Shown here: positions 17,135 to 26,547 of the stretch, in pieces
Position numbering within the stretch: the stretch's first letter is position 1
Layout of the letters: each line of letters begins with the position of its first letter
Assembly (NCBI RefSeq): GCF_014201195.1
Contig: NZ_JACHDS010000001.1
Span: 682,001 to 746,000, forward strand
Origin: Nocardiopsis mwathae
GTDB taxonomy: Bacteria > Actinomycetota > Actinomycetes > Streptosporangiales > Streptosporangiaceae
Reading direction: 5' to 3'
DNA length: 64,000 nt
The notes under the pieces: model-generated
What the model was told of the DNA's origin: nothing
Seen by the model: only the letters and a program-made list of their open reading frames with translations
Databases searched by the model: none
Program-made: the position numbers and the translations under genes

Positions 17135-18685
17135 ATGGACGAATTCCCGGCGCGGTTGCGCGCCATCGCCGACCTGAAGACCGCCATGATGCGCGACGAG
17201 AGCGGACGGCACGAGTACGACGGTTCACCCGCCGACCTGTCCCCCGGCAGCGTGCGTGAGAATCTGGCGCGCCTGGGCCAGGGCGAGCGCTTCGCCGACG
17301 ACCACGACGAGGCGCACGCGAGCGCGTTCGAGGAGGGGCTGCGCGTCGAGTTCGGCGAACTGGAGCTGCACCGCGCCAACCCCCTCTACCACCTCGACGA
17401 GCTCGGCCTCCTCGGCTACGACAAGGACTACGCCCCCGAAGCCGAGCGCACCGCCGCCCTCCGGAGCCACCTGGCCGCGTGGCCGCGCGTGGTCGACGCC
17501 GCCGTCGCCTCCCTCGACCGGCTCAGCGCACCCGCCGCGACCGCGCTGCTGGCGCCCGTACGCGGCCTGGCGGCGGAGATCCCCGACGACACCCCCGACG
17601 ACCTGCGCGCCGCCGCCCTCGCGGCGCAGCGGCGGTTCGTCTCACACCTGGAGCACGCGGCCGAGCACGGCGAGCCCAGCGCCGCGCTGGGCGGCCCCGC
17701 CCTGGCCCGCCTCATGGGCGCCTCCGAGGGCATGGAGGTCGACCTCGGCCGTCTCACCGAACAGGCCGACGCCGAGCGCGACCGGCTCAAGGAGCGCCTC
17801 GCCGCGGCCACCGCGCGCATCGACCCCGGCCGCGCGCCCATGGAGGTCCTGCGCGAGCTGGTCCGCGACCACCCCGACGCCGACGGCGCCATCGCCGAGG
17901 CCGAGAAGTGGACCGAGCTGGCGATCGCGTTCACCCGCGAGCGCGACCTGGTCCCCTACCACGACGGCGTGTGCGAGGTCCTCGTCACCCCGGAGGCGTA
18001 CCGGTGGGGCACCGCGATGATGGTCTGGGCGAACCCGGATGAGGCGGACGGCCCCTCCAGGTACTTCGTCAGCCCGCCCGACCCCGCCTGGACCGAGGAC
18101 GAGGCCGCCGAGTGGCTGGAGATGTTCAGTCCCACCACGCTGCCCGCCATCAGCGTGCACGAGGTGGCGCCCGGCCACTTCTCCCACGGCCGCGCGATGC
18201 GCCGCGCCGTCGGGCCGGTGCGGCGCACGCTGCCGTCCATGTCCTTCATCGAGGGGTGGGCGCACTACACCGAAGAGCTGTGCGTGGACGAGGGCTTCGG
18301 CGCCTACGCCGAGAAGGCCGTCGGCGGCGGGTTCACCGCGGCGCACTTCGAGATCGGGGTGTGGGCCGAGGCTCTGATCCGCGTCACCCGGCTGACCGCG
18401 GCCATCGGTGTGCACACGGGGCAGATGACGGTCGAGGACGCCGCGCGCCGGTTCGGCGAGGACACGCCGCTGGCCGGGCCGGCCGCGCTCGCCGAGGCGC
18501 GCCGGGCGACCTTCGACCCCACCTACGGCCGCTACACCTGGGGCAAGCTGGAGATCCTCCGGCTGCGCGAGGAGGCGCGGCGGCGCTGGGGGGCGGGCTT
18601 CAGCCTGCGGCGCTTCCACGCCGCGATGCTCGACCTCGGCGCCCCGCCGCTGGGCGTGCTGGGCACCGCGCTCGACCGCGGCTGA
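17135..18685 (+). CDS. DUF885 family protein, predicted zinc-dependent hydrolase/peptidase
   Basis: A 516-residue cytoplasmic protein without a signal peptide. The zinc site is in HEVAPGH (H342, E343, H348) followed by SHGRAMRRAVGPVRRTL, with the conserved SFIEGWAHYTEELCVDEGF about 30 residues later, which supplies the third metal ligand and is the DUF885 hallmark. DUF885 proteins resemble gluzincin peptidases; substrates are mostly unknown. The start is ATG 17135 (MDEFPARLRAIADL). The gene is complete and ends in a complex hairpin region. Confidence 0.85.
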   Translation: MDEFPARLRAIADLKTAMMRDESGRHEYDGSPADLSPGSVRENLARLGQGERFADDHDEAHASAFEEGLRVEFGELELHRANPLYHLDELGLLGYDKDYAPEAERTAALRSHLAAWPRVVDAAVASLDRLSAPAATALLAPVRGLAAEIPDDTPDDLRAAALAAQRRFVSHLEHAAEHGEPSAALGGPALARLMGASEGMEVDLGRLTEQADAERDRLKERLAAATARIDPGRAPMEVLRELVRDHPDADGAIAEAEKWTELAIAFTRERDLVPYHDGVCEVLVTPEAYRWGTAMMVWANPDEADGPSRYFVSPPDPAWTEDEAAEWLEMFSPTTLPAISVHEVAPGHFSHGRAMRRAVGPVRRTLPSMSFIEGWAHYTEELCVDEGFGAYAEKAVGGGFTAAHFEIGVWAEALIRVTRLTAAIGVHTGQMTVEDAARRFGEDTPLAGPAALAEARRATFDPTYGRYTWGKLEILRLREEARRRWGAGFSLRRFHAAMLDLGAPPLGVLGTALDRG

Positions 18686-18715
18686 CCCGGCGCCCCCGCC
18701 GACCCGGCCCACCGG

Positions 18716-18804
18716 GACGGCGGGGATCGGCCCCAGGACCGTCCGACCGGCCACCGGGGCGATGAGCGGCCCCGGTGCCCGGTCAGCGGCCGATCCCCGC
18801 CGTC
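18716..18804. terminator. Nested hairpins between DUF885 gene and sugar permease
   Basis: An exact 17-bp inverted repeat (GACGGCGGGGATCGGCC at 18716-18732 and its complement at 18788-18804) encloses a second 9-bp hairpin (CACCGGGGC at 18752-18760 and GCCCCGGTG at 18769-18777). The right arm of the outer repeat lies inside the last codons of the minus-strand permease gene. It probably terminates both convergent units. Confidence 0.65.
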
Positions 18805-19670
18805 AGCCCGTCGACCACCTGCCGGGTGGCCAGCAGGAACAGCACCACCAGCGGCAGCGTCGTGATGACCAGCCCGGCGTACAGCAGCGACTGGTTCAGC
18901 CCGTACTCGGTGAAGAACGCGGTCAGGCCCACCGGCAGGGTGTACTTCGCGCTGTCGCGGATCAGCACCAGCGGGAAGAAGAAGTCGTTCCACAGCTGGA
19001 TGCCCTGGAACAGCATCACCGTGGCCAGAGCCGGACGCACCTGCGGCAGCATGACCAGGGCGAACAGCCGGAACTCCCCGGCGCCGTCGATGCGCGCGGC
19101 CTCGGCCAGCTCGCCGGGCACCTGCCGGAAGAACGCGGTCAGGATGAACACCGCGAACGGCACCCCGCTGGCCGCGTACACCAGCACCAGACCCAGCCGC
19201 GAGTCGAGCAGACCGAGCGAGTCGAAGAGGTAGAACACCGGCACGATGCCCAGCCGGATCGGGATCATCAGCCCGGCGATGAGATAGCCCAGCAGCAGCT
19301 CCGAGCCGGGGAAGGCGTAGCGGCCCAGCACGTAGGCCGCCAGCACCGACACCGCCGTGCCGAGCACCACCGCGCCCGTCGTCACCAGCAGCGAGTTGAC
19401 GAAGTAGCCGCCGAAGTCGGCGTCCACCCACGCCCGCGCGTAGTTGTCGAACGCCGGGGCGGTGGGCAACCCCAGCGGGTCGGCGCGCAGTTCGGCCTCG
19501 GGCCGTAGCGAGGAGACGACCATGAGCGTCAGCGGCGCCAGCGCCACCACCGCATACCCCCACAGCAGCAGCCGCACCGCCAGGTCGCCCACGTGAAGGC
19601 CGGACGGTCGTCGGGCGCGCCGCACCGGCGGCGGGGGAGCGGCGGGCGCGGGGCGCAGGGTCGTCGTCAT
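18783..19670 (-). CDS. Carbohydrate ABC transporter permease, CUT1 family (MalG type)
   Basis: A 295-residue inner-membrane subunit with about six hydrophobic segments (LLLWGYAVVALAPLTLMVVS at residues 33-52 is the first). The ATPase-contact EAA loop is ELAEAARIDGAGEFRLFALVMLPQVRP around residue 200. The first 28 residues are Pro/Arg-rich. ATG 19670 overlaps the stop of the upstream permease (ATGA), showing tight coupling. No ATPase gene is present, as is usual in actinobacteria where a shared MsiK-type ATPase serves many sugar importers. The substrate is likely an amino sugar because of the linked murQ. Confidence 0.9.
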   Translation of the reverse strand: MTTTLRPAPAAPPPPVRRARRPSGLHVGDLAVRLLLWGYAVVALAPLTLMVVSSLRPEAELRADPLGLPTAPAFDNYARAWVDADFGGYFVNSLLVTTGAVVLGTAVSVLAAYVLGRYAFPGSELLLGYLIAGLMIPIRLGIVPVFYLFDSLGLLDSRLGLVLVYAASGVPFAVFILTAFFRQVPGELAEAARIDGAGEFRLFALVMLPQVRPALATVMLFQGIQLWNDFFFPLVLIRDSAKYTLPVGLTAFFTEYGLNQSLLYAGLVITTLPLVVLFLLATRQVVDGLTAGIGR

Positions 19671-20614
19671 CGCAGCCGCGCCTCCCCGCGGCGCAGCACC
19701 CGCGTCGCCGCGATCGAGATCCCGAAGATGAACACGAACATCACCACCGCGAGTGCCGAGGCCTGTCCGATCGCACCGGGGTCGGGGTTGTTGAACGCGG
19801 TGCGGTAGAACAGCAGCCCGAGCACGTCGGTGGCCCCGGCCGGTGCGCCCTGGGAACCCTGCATCGCATAGACGAGGTCGAGCACGTTCATGTTGCCGAT
19901 GAATGTGAGCACCGTGACGATACCGATCGCCGGCACCAGCAGCGGCAGCGTCACGTGCCGGAAGGCCTGCCACCCCGAGGCGCCGTCCACCCGGGCGGCC
20001 TCCTCGTAGGCCGGAGGGATCGCCGCCAGCGCCGCGGAGAACAGCAGCATCGGAAAACCGATCCACTGCCAGGCGTTGACCAGGATCAGGGTGGGTAGGG
20101 CCAGCGCCGGGTCTCCGGTCCACGGCCGCGCGAGCGCGTCCAGGCCGACGGCGCGCAGCGCGGCGTTGACCGCGCCGAACTGCGGGCTGAGCATGAGGCT
20201 CCACAGGTAGCCCACCACGATCGGGCTGACCAGGTGCGGCAGCACGTAGGCGGTCTGCAGGAACCGCCGCCCGGTGCGGGTACCCCGCAGAAGCACCGCG
20301 AACGCAAGCCCCACGGTGGTCTGCACCAGCATCGTTCCGCCGAAGAACGCGAGGTTGTGCCCGAACGCGCGCCACAACCGGTCTCCGTAGACGCCGCTGA
20401 ACAGGTGGGCGAAGTTGTCCCACCCGGCGAATCCGGTCCGCTGTGTGCCCTGCCAGGAGTACAGGCTGTACTGCAGCGCGCTGAACAGCGGATAGACGAT
20501 GAACAGGGTGTAGAGGGCGACCGCCGGCAGCAGGAAGGCGGCCAGCACCCACCACGGCGGCAGGCCGCGGGCGGCCCTCCGCCGTGCGGGCGTCAGCCGT
20601 TCGGTTCGAACCAC
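19667..20614 (-). CDS. Carbohydrate ABC transporter permease, CUT1 family (MalF type)
   Basis: A 315-residue inner-membrane subunit; the first membrane span is WWVLAAFLLPAVALYTLFIVYP, and the EAA loop is EEAARVDGASGWQAFRHVTLPLLVPA. GTG 20614 is the best start because upstream sequence belongs to the binding-protein gene, whose end it overlaps by 22 bases. It pairs with the downstream MalG-type subunit to form the channel. Confidence 0.88.
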   Translation of the reverse strand: MVRTERLTPARRRAARGLPPWWVLAAFLLPAVALYTLFIVYPLFSALQYSLYSWQGTQRTGFAGWDNFAHLFSGVYGDRLWRAFGHNLAFFGGTMLVQTTVGLAFAVLLRGTRTGRRFLQTAYVLPHLVSPIVVGYLWSLMLSPQFGAVNAALRAVGLDALARPWTGDPALALPTLILVNAWQWIGFPMLLFSAALAAIPPAYEEAARVDGASGWQAFRHVTLPLLVPAIGIVTVLTFIGNMNVLDLVYAMQGSQGAPAGATDVLGLLFYRTAFNNPDPGAIGQASALAVVMFVFIFGISIAATRVLRRGEARLR

Positions 20615-21930
20615 GACCCGATGTCCTTCTGCACCTGCTTCCCGGCTTCCTCGGCGGTGACGTCGCCGAGCAGCAGGGCGGCGAGCGCCATCCCCTCGGC
20701 GTCGCGGCCCAGCGGGTCGCCGTACCCGAAGTGCACGCCCATCATGTAGGGAGTGCCGTGCTCCGCGTAGCCCTCCAGCATGGCCGCCAGCACCGGGTCG
20801 GCGGGCTTCACACCCGGGACGGCCGGAATCTGCTCCAACTCCTCGGCGAACGCCCGCCCGAACTCCTCGGTCGCCATCCACGCCACCAGCTCCACCGCGG
20901 CCTCCCGGTTCTCCGATGCCGCGTTGACGCCGTACGAGCCGTCGGCGAATCCGGGCGTCAGCGGCGTGTCGACCGGCGAGCCCGGCACGACCGGGGCGTC
21001 GAAGTAGCCGATGTCCAGGTCGGGGGCGGCCTGCCGGAACGGTGCGATCTCGTACCCGCCCCCGGGGTACATGGCCGCGCGGCCGCTGGTGAACAGGGTC
21101 TGGGCGTCGGTGTAGCCCACGGCCGTCACATCGGGCGGCAGGTAGGGCTCCAGGTCGGCGACCGCCTGCAGGGACGCCGCGTAGTCGGGGTCGGTGAAGT
21201 CGGTCTCGCCGTCGAGCACCGCCCGGGAGAACGCGTCACCGCCCACCCGGGTGGCGCCCAAGGTCTCGCGCAGCAGCGCCAGCACCCACGGTTCCTGCCC
21301 GGAGGTGGCGAAGGGGATGACGTCGGCCGCCTTCAGCTCCTCCGCGGCGTCGACCATGCCGTCCCACGTGTCAGGGGGTTCGATGCCGTGCTCGGCGAAG
21401 ATCTCCCGGTTGTAGAGCACGCCGAGGGTCTGCACGGCGAACGGGACGCCGTAGACCCGGTCGTCCCGGCGTCCGCGCGCGGCGTCGACGGTCTCCTCGG
21501 GCCAGGACGACAGGTCCACCTCGTCGTCGAGTGGGACCAGCTGTCCGGCCTGGATGAACGCCTGTACGGGGCCGTAGGGCTTGAGCTGAACGACGTCGGG
21601 GCCGCCCGAGGTCCGGGTGAGCCCGGTCTGCAGGATGGCGGGGTACTCGGTGTTCTTGTGGCCGGTGAACTCCACCCTCACCCCGGGGTGCCGCTCCTCG
21701 AAGGCGGCGAAGATCCGCTCGTACCCGGCGGCGTCCTCGGGTCGCCAGCTCCACACCGTGAGGGTGGTCTCTCCGTCGCCGCCTCCGCCCGCGCCGCCAC
21801 CGGTACCAGGGGCGCAGCCCGCCGCGACGGCCGTGACGGCCAGGGCGGCGGCGAGGAGGGCGGTCGGCCGGAGCCGAAGGCGACGCGCAGCGCCACCGGT
21901 CGGGGGGACGGTCGTCGACGGTTGGGACAT
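20593..21930 (-). CDS. Extracellular sugar-binding lipoprotein, CUT1 ABC importer
   Basis: A 445-residue solute-binding protein. The N-terminus has arginines followed by a hydrophobic stretch and the lipobox AVAAGC with C39 as the lipidated residue, so it sits on the outer face of the membrane. The mature part begins with a Gly-rich linker and then TTLTVWSWRPEDAAGYERIFAAFEE, the standard start of family 1 binding proteins. ATG 21930 is preceded by GAGAGGGG. Linked murQ and murR suggest N-acetylmuramic acid, GlcNAc or a wall fragment as ligand; this is inferred from context only. Confidence 0.9.
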   Translation of the reverse strand: MSQPSTTVPPTGGAARRLRLRPTALLAAALAVTAVAAGCAPGTGGGAGGGGDGETTLTVWSWRPEDAAGYERIFAAFEERHPGVRVEFTGHKNTEYPAILQTGLTRTSGGPDVVQLKPYGPVQAFIQAGQLVPLDDEVDLSSWPEETVDAARGRRDDRVYGVPFAVQTLGVLYNREIFAEHGIEPPDTWDGMVDAAEELKAADVIPFATSGQEPWVLALLRETLGATRVGGDAFSRAVLDGETDFTDPDYAASLQAVADLEPYLPPDVTAVGYTDAQTLFTSGRAAMYPGGGYEIAPFRQAAPDLDIGYFDAPVVPGSPVDTPLTPGFADGSYGVNAASENREAAVELVAWMATEEFGRAFAEELEQIPAVPGVKPADPVLAAMLEGYAEHGTPYMMGVHFGYGDPLGRDAEGMALAALLLGDVTAEEAGKQVQKDIGSWFEPNG

Positions 21931-22040
21931 CTGCAAGTACCCCTCTCGCTGCCTCCGCCGACCTCGGGGGTGACGACGCGGTCTCTGCCGTTGTCCGGTC
22001 GGTGCTCCCGAGATCGACGGAGAGTGTGGCTGCGCCCCCG

Positions 22041-22973
22041 TCAGGGGGACTCGGTGGTGCCGATGCGGCGCAGCGCCTCGCGGACGTGCCCGCCCGCCGC
22101 CGCGAGCTCCTCGGCCGCCCGGGCGCTGTCCACCCCGGTCAGCAGCTCGACCAGGGCCACCTTGGTGTCGCCCCCGGCGCGGGCCAGCGCCGCCGCGCAG
22201 ACCTCCTCGGGTCGGCCGCTGGCCTCGGTCAGGATGGTGACGACCCGGCCGCGCAGCTTGGCGTTGGTGGCGTTCACCCCGACCATCAGGTTGGAGTAGG
22301 TGTGGCCCATCCGCACCATCACCGCGGTGGAGAACGCGTTCAGCACGAGCTTCTGCGCCGTCCCGGCCTTCATCCGGGTCGATCCGGCGATGACCTCCGC
22401 CCCGGTGTCGACCCCGATGTGCACGTCGGCCTCGGCGGCCAGAGCGGCCTGCGGGTTGGCGCTCACCAGCACCGAGCGCGCGCCGGCCTGCGCCGCGCGG
22501 CGCAGGGCGCCGGCGACGTAGGGGGTGCGGCCGCTGGCCGCCAGCCCGACGGCAAGGTCCCCGCGCGCCAGACCGGCGGCGTCGGCACGGCCGAGGTCGG
22601 CGTCGTCCTCGCTGCCCTCCAGGGCCTGGCCCAGCGCCGGGGCGCCCCCGGCATGGTGCGCCACGACCAGGTCCTCGGGCACGCCGAACGTGGGCGGGAG
22701 TTCGGCGGCGTCCATGCCGGCGATCCGGCCGGACGTCCCGGCGCCGAAGTAGTGGATGCGGCCTCCGCCGCGCAGCGCCTCCACGGCCAGGTCCACGGCG
22801 CGCGCCACGTCGGGGAGGACCGCCTGCACGGCGCGTGCGACGGTCGCGTCCTCGGCGTTGATCTCCCGCAGTACGTCGATGGTGGGCAGCAGGTCGATGT
22901 CGTAGGTGCCGGAGTTCCTGCGCTCTGTCGGCGCCCGTACGATCTCCACGGGTTCCGCGGGAGTGGCTGCCAT
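22041..22973 (-). CDS. murQ: N-acetylmuramic acid 6-phosphate etherase MurQ
   Basis: Cleaves the lactyl ether of MurNAc-6-phosphate to give GlcNAc-6-phosphate, a step in cell-wall recycling. The SIS-domain signature is complete: RIHYFGAGTSGRIAGMDAAELPPTF, VGLAASGRTPYV, and the catalytic region STRMKAGTAQKLVLN followed by MVGVNATNAKLRGR. I chose ATG 22973 because GGAAAGGAG lies about 10 bases upstream; a longer in-frame start at 23018 would add 15 weak residues. It lies between murR and the sugar importer in one operon. Confidence 0.93.
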   Translation of the reverse strand: MAATPAEPVEIVRAPTERRNSGTYDIDLLPTIDVLREINAEDATVARAVQAVLPDVARAVDLAVEALRGGGRIHYFGAGTSGRIAGMDAAELPPTFGVPEDLVVAHHAGGAPALGQALEGSEDDADLGRADAAGLARGDLAVGLAASGRTPYVAGALRRAAQAGARSVLVSANPQAALAAEADVHIGVDTGAEVIAGSTRMKAGTAQKLVLNAFSTAVMVRMGHTYSNLMVGVNATNAKLRGRVVTILTEASGRPEEVCAAALARAGGDTKVALVELLTGVDSARAAEELAAAGGHVREALRRIGTTESP

Positions 22974-23093
22974 GTCCTGTGGGCTCCTTTCCGCGCTCTC
23001 GCGCTCTTGGTCCGGCACCGTCGCCGTCCCTCCTCGTCGTCAGGGGTCCGGCCCCGGCCGCGCCCTCCCCGGCGCCGTCGGACCGGCTCCGGA

Positions 23094-24074
23094 TCACCCG
23101 TCGCCGTCGCCCCGAGCGCCCTCGGACCGCCCCGGCCGCCGCGTCTCCCCCACCCGCAGTCCGCGCACCGCTTCATAGGTGGTCTCCAGCGCGGTACGGC
23201 TGTCGGCGTAGCGCAGTTGGGCGAGTCCCACGAACAGGCAGTCGATCACGGTGAGCTGGGCGAGTCGGCTGGCCGTGGCGCCGGACCGGAACGTCGTCTC
23301 GCGGGCCGCGGTGGTCAGCAGGTGGTCGGTGTGCCGACGGATGGGGGAGCGGGGGAAGTTGGTGATGGCGACCGTCGTGGCGCCGCGGCGCTGTGCCTCG
23401 GCCAGCGCGTTGATCGTATCGATCGTGGTTCCGCTGTGCGAAATCGCGATGGCCACGTCGCCCTCGGCGAGCAGCGCCGCGCTCGTCAGCATCACGTGGT
23501 TGTCCGACCAGGCGAACGAGGTGAGGCCGATGCGGTGCAGCTTCTGCTGGAAGTCGGCGGCGACGAAGGCGCTCGCACCCACCCCGTAGAGGTCGATCCG
23601 CCGCGCCGCGGCCAGCGCCTCGATCACGGTCTGCAGCGACTCCACGTCCAGTTGGGAGGCGGTGTCCTCGACCGCGCGGGCGTCGGTGTAGGCGATCTTC
23701 TCCACGACGGTCACCAGGGTGTCGTCGGGGTTGATGTCGCCGGCGACCTCGCGGGTGCTGATGCCGGCGCCGCGGGCCTGCCCGGCCTCGGTGGCCAGCG
23801 TGAGCCGCAGTTCGCGGTAGCCGGTGAAGTCGATGGTGCGGCAGAAGCGGATGACGGTCGCCTCGGAGGTGTCGCAGTCCCTGGCGAGCTGGGTGATGGA
23901 GGAGGCGGCGACCCGCTCGGGGTCGTCGATGATGCGCTGGGCCACCCGCTGTTCGGCCGGGGCCAGGGACGGCAGCAGCGAGCGGACCCGCAGCACCGTG
24001 GACGGCGGGGCCTTGGCGGTCGCCTCGTCCGTTCTCCCGCCGCCGTTGGAGGCGGCGCCGCGTTCCGGAGCCAT
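23094..24074 (-). CDS. MurR/RpiR-family transcriptional regulator
   Basis: A 326-residue repressor-type protein. Residues 30-105 are the RpiR helix-turn-helix (LAPAEQRVAQRIIDDPERVAASSITQLARDCDTSEATVIRFCRTI) and residues 140-270 are a SIS sugar-phosphate-binding domain (IDLYGVGASAFVAADFQQKLHRIG, VAIAISHSGTTIDTINALAEA). It heads the murQ/importer operon and most likely senses MurNAc-6-P or another amino-sugar phosphate. It is divergent from the AfsR-like gene, and a GGAAAGTTTCTTTC motif sits about 120 bases upstream of its start. Confidence 0.9.
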   Translation of the reverse strand: MAPERGAASNGGGRTDEATAKAPPSTVLRVRSLLPSLAPAEQRVAQRIIDDPERVAASSITQLARDCDTSEATVIRFCRTIDFTGYRELRLTLATEAGQARGAGISTREVAGDINPDDTLVTVVEKIAYTDARAVEDTASQLDVESLQTVIEALAAARRIDLYGVGASAFVAADFQQKLHRIGLTSFAWSDNHVMLTSAALLAEGDVAIAISHSGTTIDTINALAEAQRRGATTVAITNFPRSPIRRHTDHLLTTAARETTFRSGATASRLAQLTVIDCLFVGLAQLRYADSRTALETTYEAVRGLRVGETRRPGRSEGARGDGDG

Positions 24075-24192
24075 CGTTCCTCACTCGCCTCTCCGCCGAT
24101 GTGGATCGGCTGTCGCGGCGCGGCGAACCCGGCCCGTCCGCCCGGCCGGAACCGGGCGAATCCGGCGGCGGCTCCGCCTTTTTCGCCATGTT

Positions 24193-24206
24193 GGAAAGTT
24201 TCTTTC
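24193..24206. promoter_or_regulatory. Candidate RpiR/MurR operator upstream of murR
   Basis: GGAAAGTTTCTTTC contains the short palindrome GAAA-G-TTTC in an AT-richer stretch about 120 bases before the murR start and 155 before the AfsR-like gene. GAAA/TTTC half-sites are typical of RpiR-family operators. The assignment rests on location and symmetry only. Confidence 0.4.
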
Positions 24207-24361
24207 GGTCTCGGGCCCGAGTCAATGTACGGAGCCGAGGAATTTCCCGCGGATTCCGGAGGTGACACAAGTGGACCCGGTGATGGGTGTCATTTGCGGC
24301 TCCACCGGACCGACCGGCACTGTAGAAGGGCAGCACCGATCCCACAACACCCCGGGGGAAT

Positions 24362-26026
24362 GTGAGGGGAGGGAAAGCCCAGCCTACGGGGGTGTCGCCA
24401 TTGGCAGATATCGCGTTCGGAGTGCTCGGACCGCTGACCGCACAGGTGGCGGACGCGCCGTTCCGCCTGCGGGGAGGGAAGCGCCGGATCCTGCTGGCCG
24501 CACTCCTGCTGCGGGCCAACCGCACGGTTCCGGTCGAGGAGCTCGTCGCGCGCATCTGGGGGGAGCGGCCCCCGTCCTCCCGTATCGGCGCCCTGCAGGT
24601 CCAGGTGGCGCGGCTGCGGGCGGCACTGGGCAAGATCCACGACGGCCCGCTGATCGCCAGCGTCTCCTCCGGGTACCGCATCGAACTCGCCCCCCACCAG
24701 CTCGACCTCCTGGGGTTCCGCGCGCTGATGCTGGCGGCCAGGGAGGCCGAACACCAGGGGGACCTGCCGCGCCGCTGCGACGCGCTGCGCCGGGCCGTGG
24801 ACCTCTGGCGCGGGCCCGTGCTACCCGACGTCGCCTCCGACACGCTGCACGAACACGATGTCGCCCAGGTACGCGAGGAGCTGCTGCGCGCCACCGAGGA
24901 GCGGTGCGCGGCCGAGCTGGCGCTCGGCCGCCCGGAGGAGGTGCTCGACCTGCTCGCCGGGGTCACCACCCGGCACCCCGAGCGCGAAGAGCTGGTGCGG
25001 CTGCGCATGACGGCGCTGTACCGGTGCGGGCGGCAGAGCGAGGCCCTGGAGAGCTACGAGAGGACCCGCCGGGTGCTGGCCGACCGGCTCGGCGTGGACC
25101 CGGGGCGCCCCCTGCGGGAGACGTTCCACGCCGTGCTCCGGGGGAACCTGGAGGCACCGAGCGTGCCGCATCAGCGGTCGGCTCGGACGTCCACGGTCCG
25201 CGGCGTGCGCGGGCGGCGGGGGCCGCGCTCCGTACCGGCCCAGCTCCCGGCCGATACCCGCGGCTTCGTGGGGCGCGCCGCCGAGCTGGTGGAGTTGGAG
25301 CGACGGGTCGGCGGCGGGCGCGGCGCGGCCGGGCGGGTGCTGATCAGCGGGCCGCTCGGCGCCGGCTGCACGGCGCTCGCGGTTCACTGGGCGCACGGCG
25401 CCGCCCACGGCTTCCCCGACGGGCAGCTCTATGCCGACCTGCGCGGTGACGGGCGCGCCCCGCTACCGGCCGGGGAGGTGCTGCGCCGGTTCCTCGGCGC
25501 CTTCGGCGTGGTCGAGTGCGTTCCGGTGGACACCGACGAGCGCGCCGCGCTGCTGCGCTCGGTGCTGGCGTCGCGACGCGTGCTCATGGTCCTGGACAAC
25601 GCCCACTGCGCCGCCCAGGTGCGCCCGCTGCTGCCGGGGTCGTCGTCCTGCGGGGTCATCGTCACCAGCAGGTACTGGTTGGCGGACCTGATCGCGCGCG
25701 ACGGGATTCCGGCACTGGCCGTCGGGCCGCTGTCGGCGGACGAGGCGGCGGAGCTGCTGCGCGGGCTCGTCGGCGCGCGGCGGTCCGCGGCCGAGCCCGG
25801 GGCGGTGCGCCGGCTCGCCGAGGCGGCCGGCCGCCTGCCGCTGCCCATCCGCATGGTGGCGGCGTGGCTCACCACGCACCCGGACAGCGGCATCGCCGCG
25901 CTCGCGCAGGACATCGAGGCCAGGCGCGAGGCCGATGTGGCGGAGCGCGTGGCCGCCGCGCTCGGCGGTGACCCGCGGTTCCTGCTCGGCCAGGCGCCAC
26001 CGGGCGGACGCGCCTGGCGGGAGTGA
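24362..26026 (+). CDS. SARP/AfsR-like regulator, shortened, with defective P-loop
   Basis: A 554-residue protein. Residues 17-105 form the OmpR-like winged helix (FGVLGPLTAQV... LLRANRTVPVEELVARIWGERPPSS), 110-260 the bacterial transcriptional activator domain (LRRAVDLWRGPVLPDVASDTLHEHD, LRMTALYRCGRQSEALESYERTRRVLADRLGVDPG), and 295-540 an NB-ARC-type ATPase. The Walker A reads SGPLGAGCTALA, with C336 where AfsR proteins have lysine, so ATP binding is probably lost. The C-terminal TPR region of full AfsR (often 900-1000 residues) is absent. The start may be GTG 24362 or GTG 24392. It may control a nearby operon or the biosynthetic cluster 9 kb away; neither is shown. Confidence 0.85.
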   Translation: MRGGKAQPTGVSPLADIAFGVLGPLTAQVADAPFRLRGGKRRILLAALLLRANRTVPVEELVARIWGERPPSSRIGALQVQVARLRAALGKIHDGPLIASVSSGYRIELAPHQLDLLGFRALMLAAREAEHQGDLPRRCDALRRAVDLWRGPVLPDVASDTLHEHDVAQVREELLRATEERCAAELALGRPEEVLDLLAGVTTRHPEREELVRLRMTALYRCGRQSEALESYERTRRVLADRLGVDPGRPLRETFHAVLRGNLEAPSVPHQRSARTSTVRGVRGRRGPRSVPAQLPADTRGFVGRAAELVELERRVGGGRGAAGRVLISGPLGAGCTALAVHWAHGAAHGFPDGQLYADLRGDGRAPLPAGEVLRRFLGAFGVVECVPVDTDERAALLRSVLASRRVLMVLDNAHCAAQVRPLLPGSSSCGVIVTSRYWLADLIARDGIPALAVGPLSADEAAELLRGLVGARRSAAEPGAVRRLAEAAGRLPLPIRMVAAWLTTHPDSGIAALAQDIEARREADVAERVAAALGGDPRFLLGQAPPGGRAWRE

Positions 26027-26547
26027 CCATCCCCGCCCACCCCGCCAGGCGCCGGCGACCCCGTCGAAGGGTTCACCCCGTCCCCGCGGGCCGGCCGTCC
26101 TCCGACCCGCGGGGAGCCGAACCCGATCGACGGGGTCGGCCCGCGTCTGGAGCGTCCACGGCCGCGGGGAAGTACCGGCCGTGTCCGGCTCACAGCACCA
26201 GAGCTTGCCGCAACCGGCTTTCAGAGCACTTGGGGTTCGCTTTCAACCCGGTGCGCGGAGTCGGGGCCGGCCGGGAATGTCGCGGAATGCCGGGCGGATT
26301 CGTCGGTGAAGAGGGGGACCGGTGGCTGGTTTCGGTCAGGAGCAATCACGGGGCCGGTCGTGGCCACCCACGGCCGATGTCGGCCAGCGGGTGCATGTGC
26401 GGGGACCCCTCCCACCGCGGGCCCTGCGGCGGTGACCATGGCGGAAGGCATCGGATCCGTCCGCTTCGTCCCGCGGTCCGCCATGGTCCCCGCGGAACCG
26501 GCGGCGACTCCTTCTCGCCCGGCGCACGCTCCCCTAGGCTCCCGGGT
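26027..26547. other. Intergenic region with no gene found (521 bases)
   Basis: No ORF with convincing codon use is present. Several short frames exist but are Arg/Ala/Pro-rich and lack ribosome sites. The region should contain the promoter of the kinase gene at 26548. No tRNA, repeat or clear terminator was found by eye. Confidence 0.4.

Noticed and set aside
21931-22040. Possible promoter between murQ and the binding-protein gene
   Set aside because: No -35/-10 pair is evident; the notable feature is the repeat core at 22007-22022, reported with the palindrome family.
26027-26547. Upstream in-frame extension of the sugar kinase to 26023
   Set aside because: The extra 175 residues have no coding character and the kinase motif begins right after ATG 26548.
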